Positions 1 to 11,846 of a stretch of 17,067 nt of DNA are shown here, one piece after another. The notes beneath the pieces were generated by a model. That model searched no databases, was not told the origin of the DNA, and worked only from the letters and a program-made list of their open reading frames with translations. Each line of letters opens with the position of its first letter. The stretch's first letter is position 1. The DNA comes from Deltaproteobacteria bacterium (GTDB taxonomy: Bacteria; Myxococcota; Polyangia; Haliangiales; Haliangiaceae): contig JAGSPR010000155.1 of the NCBI GenBank assembly GCA_018262455.1, positions 1 to 17,067 on the forward strand. Direction: 5' to 3'. The translations under genes and the position numbers were made by a program.

Positions 1-44
1 CTTAGATCGAGTCTTGCCGCCCGATCCGTCCAGCCGTGTGGACA

Positions 45-56
45 CTGTCTAGACAG
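45..56. promoter_or_regulatory. Perfect 12-bp palindrome, possible operator
   Basis: CTGTCTAGACAG is a perfect inverted repeat lying 27 bases before the GTG chosen as start of the sigma-54 activator gene. Two TGGACA hexamers flank it (39-44 and 58-63), and GACAGCT occurs twice just downstream. Its size and place fit a dimeric repressor or activator site, possibly autoregulatory, but the cognate protein cannot be named. It is too short for an E. coli-type LexA box (CTGT-N8-ACAG). Confidence 0.35.
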
Positions 57-83
57 CTGGACAGCTTGCGATACGCTGGATTC

Positions 84-1556
84 GTGCACGACGGGATCCG
101 CCACGTCCTCATCGTCGACCCGACCCCACCCAGCGTGGTGGCTGCTACCACGGCGCTGGCCGGCATCGAGGTCGAAGCCGTCGCCACCCCGACCGCGGCG
201 CTCGAGCGCGTGGTCGGCTCGCCGTTCGATCTCGTCCTGCTCGATCCCTCGCTCGGAGAAGACGATGACGACGCGCTCGCGCTCGTCCATCGCGTTCGCA
301 GCATCGCGCCGGACACGGTGGTGGTGATGTGGAGCGACCAGCCGACGGTCGGGTTTGCGGTGCGAGCGATGCGAGCGGGCGCTATCGATGTGCTCAAGAA
401 GACCGCGCAGCCAGGCGAGATCCGCTCCGCCATCGAGCGCGCGATCTCACACGGCGCGCTGGCCCGCGAGGTCCGGCGGCTGCGCGGTGAGGTCGAGCGC
501 GCGCGTGGCCTTGGCGAGGTGATCGGGCAATCCGCGCTGATGCGCCAGTTGCTCGCGCTGATCGATCGCGTCGCGGCCTCCGACGCCACCGTCCTCATCT
601 TTGGCGAGAGCGGGACTGGCAAGGAGCTGCTCGCTCGCACGATCCATCGTGTCGGGCCGCGCAAGGATGGCCCGTTCGTCGCGTTCGATTGCTCCGCGCT
701 CGCGCCGAGCCTGCTCGAAGCGGAGCTGTTCGGGCACGAGAAGGGTGCGTTCACCGGCGCCGGTCGCGCGCGGCGTGGGCTGTTCCGCGAGGCGAACGGC
801 GGCACGATCTTCCTCGACGAGATCGGCGACATCGACGCGACGGTGCAGAACAAGCTGCTCCGGGTCCTCCAGGAGCGCGAGATCAAGCCGGTCGGTGGCG
901 ATCGGCCGGTCGCGATCGATGTCCGCGTCGTCGCGGCGACGAACAAGGACCTCAAGGCGCTGGTGTCGCGCGGGCAGTTCCGCGAGGACCTGTACTGGCG
1001 GCTCGCGGTCGTGCCGATCCAGGTCCCGCCGCTGCGCGAGCGCAAGGAGGACATTCCCCAGCTCGCGGCGCACATCCTCGCCCGCCGCCGCGGCGCCGCG
1101 AAGAGCTTCGCCGGCAACGAGGCACGCTACCCGACGCAGATCACCGCCAAGGCGCTGTCCCGGCTCGAGGGCTATCGCTGGCCTGGCAACATCCGCGAGC
1201 TCGAGAACGTGCTGTCGCGCGCGGCGATCCTGTGCGATGGCGAGGTGATCCGGTCGCACGACCTCGACATGCTCGGCCTCGACCGGGCGGTCGGGACGCA
1301 GCACGCGGCGCACCACGACAGCGACGATCGCGTCGAGCTCGCACCGATCGAGCTCGAGCGGCTCGGTGATGGAGAGGGACTCAAGGATCTGACCGAGCGC
1401 GCCATCCGCACCGTCGAGCGGGCCGCGATCGCGTCGGCGCTGCGCCGAGATCGCAATCCCGCAGCCGCCGCCCGCCGGCTCGGCATCAGCCGCGCGAGTA
1501 TCTACACCAAGATGAAGACCTACGGCATCGCGGGGGATGGCAGCCCGACCGAGTGA
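84..1556 (+). CDS. Sigma-54-dependent response regulator (NtrC family) with degenerate receiver
   Basis: This enhancer-binding protein should remodel the RNA polymerase-sigma-54 closed complex using ATP. Numbering from GTG 84 (490 residues): a receiver domain at about 7-125 with phosphoacceptor candidate D54, S84 and K106; an AAA+ domain at about 143-385 with Walker A GESGTGKE (174-181), the sigma-54 contact loop GAFTGA (221-226) and Walker B GGTIFLDE (239-246); and a Fis-type helix-turn-helix at about 460-482. The receiver is atypical: the acidic pair is D12-P13 rather than D-D, and the proline after the conserved lysine is missing. The in-frame GTG at 36 would add 16 residues, but start 84 puts D54 and the other landmarks almost exactly where NtrC has them and leaves the palindrome at 45-56 upstream. 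Neither start has a strong ribosome binding site. The partner kinase and target genes are unknown. Confidence 0.95.
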   Translation: MHDGIRHVLIVDPTPPSVVAATTALAGIEVEAVATPTAALERVVGSPFDLVLLDPSLGEDDDDALALVHRVRSIAPDTVVVMWSDQPTVGFAVRAMRAGAIDVLKKTAQPGEIRSAIERAISHGALAREVRRLRGEVERARGLGEVIGQSALMRQLLALIDRVAASDATVLIFGESGTGKELLARTIHRVGPRKDGPFVAFDCSALAPSLLEAELFGHEKGAFTGAGRARRGLFREANGGTIFLDEIGDIDATVQNKLLRVLQEREIKPVGGDRPVAIDVRVVAATNKDLKALVSRGQFREDLYWRLAVVPIQVPPLRERKEDIPQLAAHILARRRGAAKSFAGNEARYPTQITAKALSRLEGYRWPGNIRELENVLSRAAILCDGEVIRSHDLDMLGLDRAVGTQHAAHHDSDDRVELAPIELERLGDGEGLKDLTERAIRTVERAAIASALRRDRNPAAAARRLGISRASIYTKMKTYGIAGDGSPTE

Positions 1557-1923
1557 TCGGCCGAGTCGCGCGCCAGAGCTGGACGATCATCCGGGTACGG
1601 GCCTGCCCGGATGGCTGAGGCGCGCGGGCCTCGCGATGGTTCTATTGGTGTTCGTGAGCCAACCCAATCCTGCATTGTCACCCTCCTGGGATGTATCGGA
1701 GCCGGCCGCCGTGCCAGCGGCGCATGTCGATGAGCTCGAGCAGCTGCTCGCACAGGCGGCCGAGCTGGCGGCGTCCCACGGCCTCGAAGCCGAGGCCTTC
1801 GTTCAGGCCGCCTGGCAGGCCTGCCTGGATGCCCGGCCGGGGCTGCGCGAGGAAATCGAGGACAAGGAGCTGAAGTCGCAGCTCAAGAAGCTTCGCAAGC
1901 GTGGGCTGGTCGGGATGGCCTGA
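1537..1923 (+). CDS. Small hypothetical protein with one hydrophobic segment
   Basis: I do not recognise a family for this 128-residue protein. Residues 1-28 are polar and Pro/Arg-rich. A hydrophobic stretch at about 30-41 (AGLAMVLLVFVS) follows an Arg pair and could be a signal peptide or membrane anchor. Residues 58-128 are charged and predicted helical, ending in a Lys/Arg-rich tail (QLKKLRKRG). The ATG at 1537 lies inside the end of the activator gene (20-base overlap), with only an adjacent G-run as possible ribosome binding site. An in-frame ATG at 1636 would give a 95-residue protein beginning in the hydrophobic segment. The reading frame stays open with normal GC-rich codon use and sits between co-directional genes, which supports a real gene, but its start and function are uncertain. 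Confidence 0.55.
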   Translation: MAARPSDRPSRAPELDDHPGTGLPGWLRRAGLAMVLLVFVSQPNPALSPSWDVSEPAAVPAAHVDELEQLLAQAAELAASHGLEAEAFVQAAWQACLDARPGLREEIEDKELKSQLKKLRKRGLVGMA

Positions 1924-1995
1924 GGCAGCGACCGAGCGGTGAACTGCCGGACGGGCTTTGCTCGTCGGGCGGAAAGTTGCGACAGTCGGTGTTCG

Positions 1996-2342
1996 ATGAC
2001 CGACCAGTGGCGAGCCGTTGCGCGAGTGGGAGAGATCCGCAGGGGCGACGTGCTCGCGGTGACGGTCGACGCCCTCGAGCTCGTGGTCGGGCTCGATGGG
2101 GACCGTTACTTCGCGACCCAGCGCCGCTGCGTGCACCAGGGCGGTGACCTGGCGGACGGCATCGTGTCGCGCGGGCACCTGATCTGCCCGCAGCATGGCT
2201 GGCGGTTCGCGACTGCAACCGGCTGCGCGCCGGAGTCATCCGAGTACTGTCTCGTCACCTACGCGGTGCGCGTCGTTGGCGACCAGATCGAGGTCCAGCC
2301 GAGCCCGCTCGCCCCCTCATCCACGAAGGAAGCCCCGCGCCC

Positions 2343-2346
<4 letters not shown>
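1996..2346 (+). CDS. Rieske [2Fe-2S] ferredoxin-like protein
   Basis: This is a soluble single-domain Rieske protein of 116 residues, like the ferredoxin components of ring-hydroxylating dioxygenases or the NirD-type small subunit. Such proteins pass single electrons through a [2Fe-2S] cluster held by two Cys and two His. Both boxes are visible: C45-V-H47 and C64-P-Q-H67, separated by 16 residues, within a typical beta-rich Rieske fold (about residues 5-102). There is no signal peptide or transmembrane helix, so a cytoplasmic location is expected. An in-frame GTG at 1939 would add 19 residues (including two extra Cys) without similarity to the family, so ATG 1996 is preferred. The stop overlaps the start of the isocitrate dehydrogenase gene by 4 bases. 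No oxygenase or reductase partner is visible nearby, so its redox partner is unknown. Confidence 0.9.
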
Positions 2347-3359
<1,013 letters not shown>

Positions 3360-3362
3360 GCT

Positions 3363-3418
3363 GCCAGACCGTGTACGCCAGACCGTGTACGCCAGACCGT
3401 GTACGCTAGACCGTGATC
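3363..3418. repeat. 14-bp tandem repeat, four copies
   Basis: Three exact copies of GCCAGACCGTGTAC (3363-3376, 3377-3390, 3391-3404) are followed by a diverged fourth copy, GCTAGACCGTGATC (3405-3418). The array starts 3 bases after the isocitrate dehydrogenase stop and runs into the 3' end of the convergent gene. The C-to-T change in copy four creates the TAG stop of that minus-strand gene at 3408-3406, and the same copy encodes its last residues. No ordinary terminator hairpin is seen in this junction. Confidence 0.95.
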
Positions 3419-3729
3419 GTGTGGAGCTCTTGGAACCGGACGAATAGCCGCTCGATCGCACCGATCGGGGCATAGCCGAGCGCGGCCGCTGCCTCGCCGA
3501 GGCGCACGCCGGACAGCCGGTCCTGCATCTGGAGCGCGCGGAACAGCTGGAAGCGGTCGAGGATGCCCTGGTCGACCAGGTACTCGCCGAACGAGATCTC
3601 CTGGAGCCCATCCTTGATCACATCGATGCCCTGGCTCGAGTACTCGAAGTAGTGCCGGAGGTCGGACTTGTTCTTCGCGTTGGCGTAGCCGGGGTGGATC
3701 GAGAGCGACGAGAAGGCGGTGACCTGCAT
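3406..3729 (-). CDS. Stand-alone MshEN / GspE-N-like domain protein
   Basis: This 107-residue protein resembles the N-terminal domain of type II secretion and type IV pilus ATPases (GspE/PilB/MshE) without any ATPase domain. Residues 46-69 fit the 24-residue MshEN motif (RLGxx-hh-xx-G-hh-x4-L-x3-L-x2-Q) at every position except that RLG is SFG. A second copy begins with a perfect R76-L77-G78 and has G85, I92 and F96 in register, but its final Gln is displaced by one (Q100). In MshE, two such motifs bind one c-di-GMP; binding here is inference. The first 40 residues are unrecognised. The frame stays open upstream to a start at 3981, but AGGGAGGA placed 8 bases before ATG 3729 fixes this start. 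The gene faces away from the PQQ dehydrogenase and converges on icd. A phosphorelay, scaffold or regulatory role is possible. Confidence 0.8.
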   Translation of the reverse strand: MQVTAFSSLSIHPGYANAKNKSDLRHYFEYSSQGIDVIKDGLQEISFGEYLVDQGILDRFQLFRALQMQDRLSGVRLGEAAAALGYAPIGAIERLFVRFQELHTITV

Positions 3730-3737
3730 GACTTGTG

Positions 3738-3745
3738 TCCTCCCT
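3738..3745 (-). promoter_or_regulatory. Strong Shine-Dalgarno site
   Basis: AGGGAGGA on the minus strand lies 8 bases before the ATG at 3729. It is the clearest ribosome binding site in the window and decides the start of the MshEN-like gene against longer in-frame options. Confidence 0.8.
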
Positions 3746-3754
3746 GGATCCTCG

Positions 3755-3770
3755 AGCATGAGATGTGCCA
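3755..3770 (-). promoter_or_regulatory. Putative sigma-54 (-24/-12) promoter
   Basis: The minus strand reads TGGCACATCTCATGCT, against the sigma-54 consensus TGGCAC-N5-TTGCW. The -24 box is perfect, and the essential GG and GC are exactly 10 bases apart; only the first T of TTGC is replaced by A. Transcription would begin near 3744, at the upstream edge of the Shine-Dalgarno site, giving a very short leader of about 15 bases. That short leader is the main argument against it. The 195-base divergent gap (3730-3924) holds no other promoter I would name. Confidence 0.45.
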
Positions 3771-3924
3771 GCACGATGCCTCGCACCTTCCCGCTGAACG
3801 GGCCTCGAATCGATAGGTTATGCGTGGCAGCCCCAAACCCCCCTGATGCGCGGGGTGCTCGGCAACTCGAGTAGCCGGCAGCCGCCATTGGCGAACCGCG
3901 TCGTACGTGGCACGACGTGGCTCG

Positions 3925-5211
3925 ATGCCTCGGTATCTGGTTGCAATGATCACGTTCGCGGCGCTGGCAGGATGCCGGCATCCCCCGGACCAGTCGGTGC
4001 GTCCCAACCTGGGGTCCGACACGGCACCCACCCCGCCGCCCGTCGTTCAGCCCGCCAGCGACGCGGCCGTCGCCGCCGACGCTGACCCCTCCCCCCCGGG
4101 CACCAGCATGCTGATCGAGGCGCCGGCCGAGGCCGCGGGCATGGTTGAGCTCCGCGAGATCGTTCGCGGGCTCGCGCGGCCGGTAGCCCTCATCGCAGCC
4201 CCTGGCGATCCACGCAAGCGGCTATTCGTGGTCGAACAGCACGTCGGGCGGATCCGGATCCTCGAAGGCGGCAAGCTGTTGCCGAAGCCGTTCTTCACCG
4301 TCGGGGGGCTGTCGACCGGAAACGAGGAAGGCCTGCTCGGGCTCGCGTTTCATCCGAACTTCATCGAGAACCGCAGGCTCTACGTGAACTACACGGCGGC
4401 CGACATGGCCACGCACATCGTGGAGTACCGCGTGTCGGCGACGAACCCCGACGTGGTGGACCCGGCGACTCGACGCGAGCTGATCGAGATCGCGCAGCCG
4501 TACTCGAACCACAACGGCGGCAACCTGGTGTTCGGCCCCGACGGCAAGCTCTACACCGGCATGGGCGACGGTGGATCGGCCGGAGATCCGGAAGGCAACG
4601 CTCAGAATCCGACCGCATGGCTCGGCAAGATCCTGCGATTCGATGTCGAGGTGACCAAGCCGGCACCCGAGATCGTGCACCTCGGATCCCGCAACCCCTG
4701 GCGGTTCTCGTTCGATGCCAAGACCTCTGACCTCTACATCGGAGATGTCGGCCAGAACCTGTGGGAGAACGTGTTCGTCGTCAGGCAACCAGCGGGCGGT
4801 GGCGCACCGGTCCGGCACAACTTCGGCTGGAATGTCGTCGAGGGCAACCACTGCTACGCCAAGCCAGACTGCGATCGGACGGGCTTCACGCCGCCGGTCG
4901 CCGACTACTCACACGACGAGGGCTGCTCGATCACCGGTGGCTTCGTGTATCGAGGCAAGGCGCTGCCGATGCTGGACGGCCGCTACTTCTACGCCGACTA
5001 CTGCTCAGGCCTGCTGCGCAGCTTCACGTGGACTCCCGATCCCTCCTCACCGACCGCTCCGGGATGGATTCGCGATCACTGGGACTGGAAGCCGGTGATC
5101 GATCCCAAGGGAATCCTGTCTCAGGTGTCCTCGTTCGGCGTCGATCACGATGGCGAGCTCTACATCGTCGAGCTCACCGGCGCGATCTACCAGCTGGTCC
5201 CGAAGTCGTAG
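3925..5211 (+). CDS. PQQ-dependent aldose/sugar dehydrogenase, predicted lipoprotein
   Basis: This glucose/sorbosone dehydrogenase-family beta-propeller (428 residues) oxidises aldoses with pyrroloquinoline quinone outside the cytoplasm. From ATG 3925 a lipoprotein signal is visible: a hydrophobic stretch, then lipobox L14-A-G-C17. A Pro/Ala/Asp-rich linker (about 20-70) follows, then the catalytic domain (about 75-425). Family signatures: NEEGLLGLAFHP (133-144), N195-H196-N-G-G with H196 as general-base candidate, MGDGG with D215, R256 in GSRNPW, and DVGQN from 274. The cysteine pair around 310-316 and C334/C360 may form disulfides. GTG 3907 is an alternative start that adds six residues. 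PQQ synthesis genes are not in the window. The physiological sugar and electron acceptor are unknown; the protein is closer in style to YliI than to the Acinetobacter soluble glucose dehydrogenase. Confidence 0.92.
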   Translation: MPRYLVAMITFAALAGCRHPPDQSVRPNLGSDTAPTPPPVVQPASDAAVAADADPSPPGTSMLIEAPAEAAGMVELREIVRGLARPVALIAAPGDPRKRLFVVEQHVGRIRILEGGKLLPKPFFTVGGLSTGNEEGLLGLAFHPNFIENRRLYVNYTAADMATHIVEYRVSATNPDVVDPATRRELIEIAQPYSNHNGGNLVFGPDGKLYTGMGDGGSAGDPEGNAQNPTAWLGKILRFDVEVTKPAPEIVHLGSRNPWRFSFDAKTSDLYIGDVGQNLWENVFVVRQPAGGGAPVRHNFGWNVVEGNHCYAKPDCDRTGFTPPVADYSHDEGCSITGGFVYRGKALPMLDGRYFYADYCSGLLRSFTWTPDPSSPTAPGWIRDHWDWKPVIDPKGILSQVSSFGVDHDGELYIVELTGAIYQLVPKS

Positions 5212-5339
5212 CCCGCGGCGACGGATCCGGACCTGGCGACGGGGGGTGCGACGGTGGGACGCGGTGCCACGTCGGCAGCCGTCATCGTGTGTTGTCAGCA
5301 GCGACTGCCTCGAGGGCGGCGGGCGCGTCACGCTGAGCC

Positions 5340-5747
5340 ATGCAGGCTCGCACGCTCGTCCTCCTTGCCATCGTCGGGACCGCCGGGTTCATCGCACGTC
5401 GATCGGCGGACTCCCATCCCGCAGCCCCCGCGTTGGTCGCGACCACACAGCCGAGGACCGCGCGCGGACTCGAGCAGGTGATGCACATCGCCGTCACGCA
5501 CCGCGAGGTTGCGCGGGCTGCGATCCCGCAGCTCGAGCTGGCGCCCGGTGACCCCGATGACGAAGCGGACGATGACAACAGCTACATCGTCAACATCCCG
5601 ATGCCGAGCCGCACGTTCGAGTCGGTGCTTGGCGTCGCCATGGACGAGCAGGGGGACGCCACCGGCGACATGGGCGACACCCTCGGGGTGACGTTCTCAG
5701 GAGGCACCGTCGTCGATGACTACATCATCGACGAGGAATCACCCTGA
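5340..5747 (+). CDS. Small secreted acidic protein with TonB-plug-like motif
   Basis: This 135-residue protein has an N-terminal hydrophobic segment (about 5-18, LVLLAIVGTAGFI) followed by an Arg pair, so it is probably exported or membrane-anchored; no lipobox Cys is present. Residues 70-80 are very acidic (DPDDEADDDN). Residues 82-131 read NIP-x4-RTFESVLG, then a Gly/Asp-rich stretch, then LGVTFSGG and DDYIID. This is the order of motifs I recall just before and in the plug domain of myxobacterial TonB-dependent receptors (NIP-x-GRTF ... GVSFSGS ... YIIDG). Here the protein ends where a receptor would continue. It follows the PQQ dehydrogenase after 128 bases in which I see no recognisable element. 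The ATG start has only a weak ribosome binding site. Function is unknown. Confidence 0.7.
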   Translation: MQARTLVLLAIVGTAGFIARRSADSHPAAPALVATTQPRTARGLEQVMHIAVTHREVARAAIPQLELAPGDPDDEADDDNSYIVNIPMPSRTFESVLGVAMDEQGDATGDMGDTLGVTFSGGTVVDDYIIDEESP

Positions 5748-5768
5748 CGCCCGACGCGGTGCCGGGCG
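5748..5768. terminator. Candidate terminator hairpin between convergent genes
   Basis: CGCCCG (5748-5753) and CGGGCG (5763-5768) form a 6-bp GC stem with a 9-base loop, beginning right after the stop of the small secreted protein and 28 bases from the convergent lon stop. No T-run follows on either strand, so intrinsic termination is only a possibility. Confidence 0.35.
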
Positions 5769-5796
5769 ACCGTCTCCAGCGCGATGGCCGGTCAGC

Positions 5797-8244
<2,448 letters not shown>

Positions 8245-8259
8245 CGATATCTCAGTCTA

Positions 8260-8273
8260 CGACTTTTTAGTCG
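8260..8273 (-). other. Small hairpin across the J-protein stop, upstream of lon
   Basis: On the minus strand CGACT-AAAA-AGTCG forms a perfect 5-bp stem with an A-only loop. The stem spans the end of the J-protein gene (its TAA lies within the element) and reaches into the 22-base gap before lon. It is one of the few AT-rich spots in the area. It may affect RNA processing or reinitiation at lon; it is too weak and lacks the U-run for a terminator. Confidence 0.35.
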
Positions 8274-9046
8274 CTATGCCCGCGTTTACGCAGGCGAGTT
8301 ACGAGCTGGATGAGTTGTTTCTTGGCGTCCTCATCGAGATCAGTAGGGACGTCGATCTGGACGGTGATGTAGTGATCTCCGACCTGGCCGGCGCGCTCGG
8401 GAATGCCCTTGCCGCGCAGCCGGAGCTTCTTCCCCGACGACGTGCCGGGCGGCACCTTCACTTCGGCCTTGCCGTCGATCGTGGCTACCGTCGCGACGGT
8501 CCCGAGAATCGCCCGGTCGAACGTGATTCGAACGTCGGAGTACACGTCCGTACCTTCGAGGCGCAGCCAGGTGCCATCGCTGGCCTTCACCTTGCTCTCG
8601 AACTCGGCATCCTCTGCCGCAGCGCGTCGCTTCCTGCTCCGTGGCGCCTGGTCTTCGAAATCGACGGGATCGACCCGTACCCGTCCCCCACGCGCTCCGC
8701 CCGCGCTGCTGAAGACCTGGCTGAACAGATCGCCGAGATCGAACACACCGGGGCCCTGACCGGTGTAGGTGTAGCCCCCCGGGAATCCTCGCCCCTGCTG
8801 GACACCGCCGCTGGCGCGGATCTGATCGTAGAGGCCGCGCTTCTTGGAATCGCCGAGCACGTCGTACGCGCCCTGCACCTCCTTGAAGCGCGACTCCTTG
8901 ACCTTGTCGCCGCCCGTGGAGTCCGGGTGATAGGATTTCGCGAGCTTGCGATAGGCCTTCTTGATCTCGTCGGCGGTTGCCTTCTCGCCGACGCCGAGCG
9001 CCTTGTAGTAGTCGACGTTCGGATCGAAGTCGATCTGCTGCGGCAT
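8267..9046 (-). CDS. Reduced DnaJ/CbpA-like J-domain co-chaperone
   Basis: J-domain proteins stimulate Hsp70 ATPase and deliver substrates, and Hsp70-J pairs feed aggregates to ClpB. The J-domain is at about 12-75 with the essential H40-P41-D42. A Gly-rich linker (about 80-122) follows, then a basic stretch (RSRKRR, 136-141). The C-terminus (about 167-252) matches the second C-terminal beta-domain of DnaJ (VRITFDRAILG ... KVPPGTSSGKKLRLRGKG ... GDHYITV). There is no CxxCxGxG zinc finger. The roughly 50 residues between the linker and the last domain are too few for a normal first C-terminal domain, so the protein is 259 residues against about 306 for CbpA. The start lies 2 bases after the clpB stop, so translation is probably coupled. 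No dnaK is in the operon, so it must use an Hsp70 encoded elsewhere or act directly with ClpB. Confidence 0.93.
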   Translation of the reverse strand: MPQQIDFDPNVDYYKALGVGEKATADEIKKAYRKLAKSYHPDSTGGDKVKESRFKEVQGAYDVLGDSKKRGLYDQIRASGGVQQGRGFPGGYTYTGQGPGVFDLGDLFSQVFSSAGGARGGRVRVDPVDFEDQAPRSRKRRAAAEDAEFESKVKASDGTWLRLEGTDVYSDVRITFDRAILGTVATVATIDGKAEVKVPPGTSSGKKLRLRGKGIPERAGQVGDHYITVQIDVPTDLDEDAKKQLIQLVTRLRKRGHSD

Positions 9047-9048
9047 GG

Positions 9049-11658
<2,610 letters not shown>

Positions 11659-11664
11659 GTCGGC

Positions 11665-11692
11665 ACCGTAACCACGCTTACAATGCCGTCAA
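11665..11692 (-). promoter_or_regulatory. Weak candidate sigma-70-type promoter for the clpB operon
   Basis: On the minus strand TTGACG (11692-11687) and TACGGT (11670-11665) are 16 bases apart. The -35 box is good and the -10 box is poor. Transcription would start at or within a base or two of the clpB ATG, implying a leaderless mRNA; no clear Shine-Dalgarno site precedes the ATG, which is consistent. No CIRCE repeat or classical heat-shock (CTTGAA/CCCCAT) promoter was found here. Confidence 0.25.
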
Positions 11693-11762
11693 CGTTGCGG
11701 CGCAAATTCCGCTACTTCTTCCCGCCGGCTTCGACCCCTGCTTCCCCTCCAGGTCTCGCCGT

Positions 11763-11839
11763 CGAGCCACGGCTCGGGAGTCTTCGGATCCTCCGGGGAT
11801 CCTCTGGCTTGGGCCCCCGCAGGGCGCCTGCTGGGCGCC
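11763..11839. other. Three consecutive GC-rich hairpins between the TPR gene and clpB
   Basis: Three stem-loops occur in the gap 11659-11846: CGAGCC/GGCTCG in 11763-11776 (loop 2 to 4 bases), GGATCC-tccgg-GGATCC (11786-11802) and GGCGCC-tgctg-GGCGCC (11823-11839). The last two are each made of a self-complementary hexamer repeated 11 bases apart. They lie just after the TPR gene stop, so termination or mRNA 3'-end protection is the likeliest role, but there are no T-runs. Regulation of the downstream clpB operon is an alternative. Confidence 0.4.
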
Positions 11840-11846
11840 GGGAGGG

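Noticed and set aside
45..56. Possible SOS (LexA) box in the palindrome
   Set aside because: LexA boxes of the CTGT-N8-ACAG type need eight central bases; here there are four.
1..1117. Long minus-strand frame opposite the sigma-54 activator
   Set aside because: The plus-strand frame has every NtrC-family motif; the minus-strand translation is Ser/Arg/Ala-rich shadow sequence.
1967..1980. GG-N10-GC with TTGC, a weak sigma-54-like site before the Rieske gene
   Set aside because: The -24 half lacks the CAC bases, and the predicted start would leave only about 4 bases before the ATG at 1996.
3908..3924. TGGCAC on the plus strand just before the PQQ dehydrogenase start
   Set aside because: The downstream GC is one base too close for a -24/-12 promoter, and transcription would begin inside the coding sequence.
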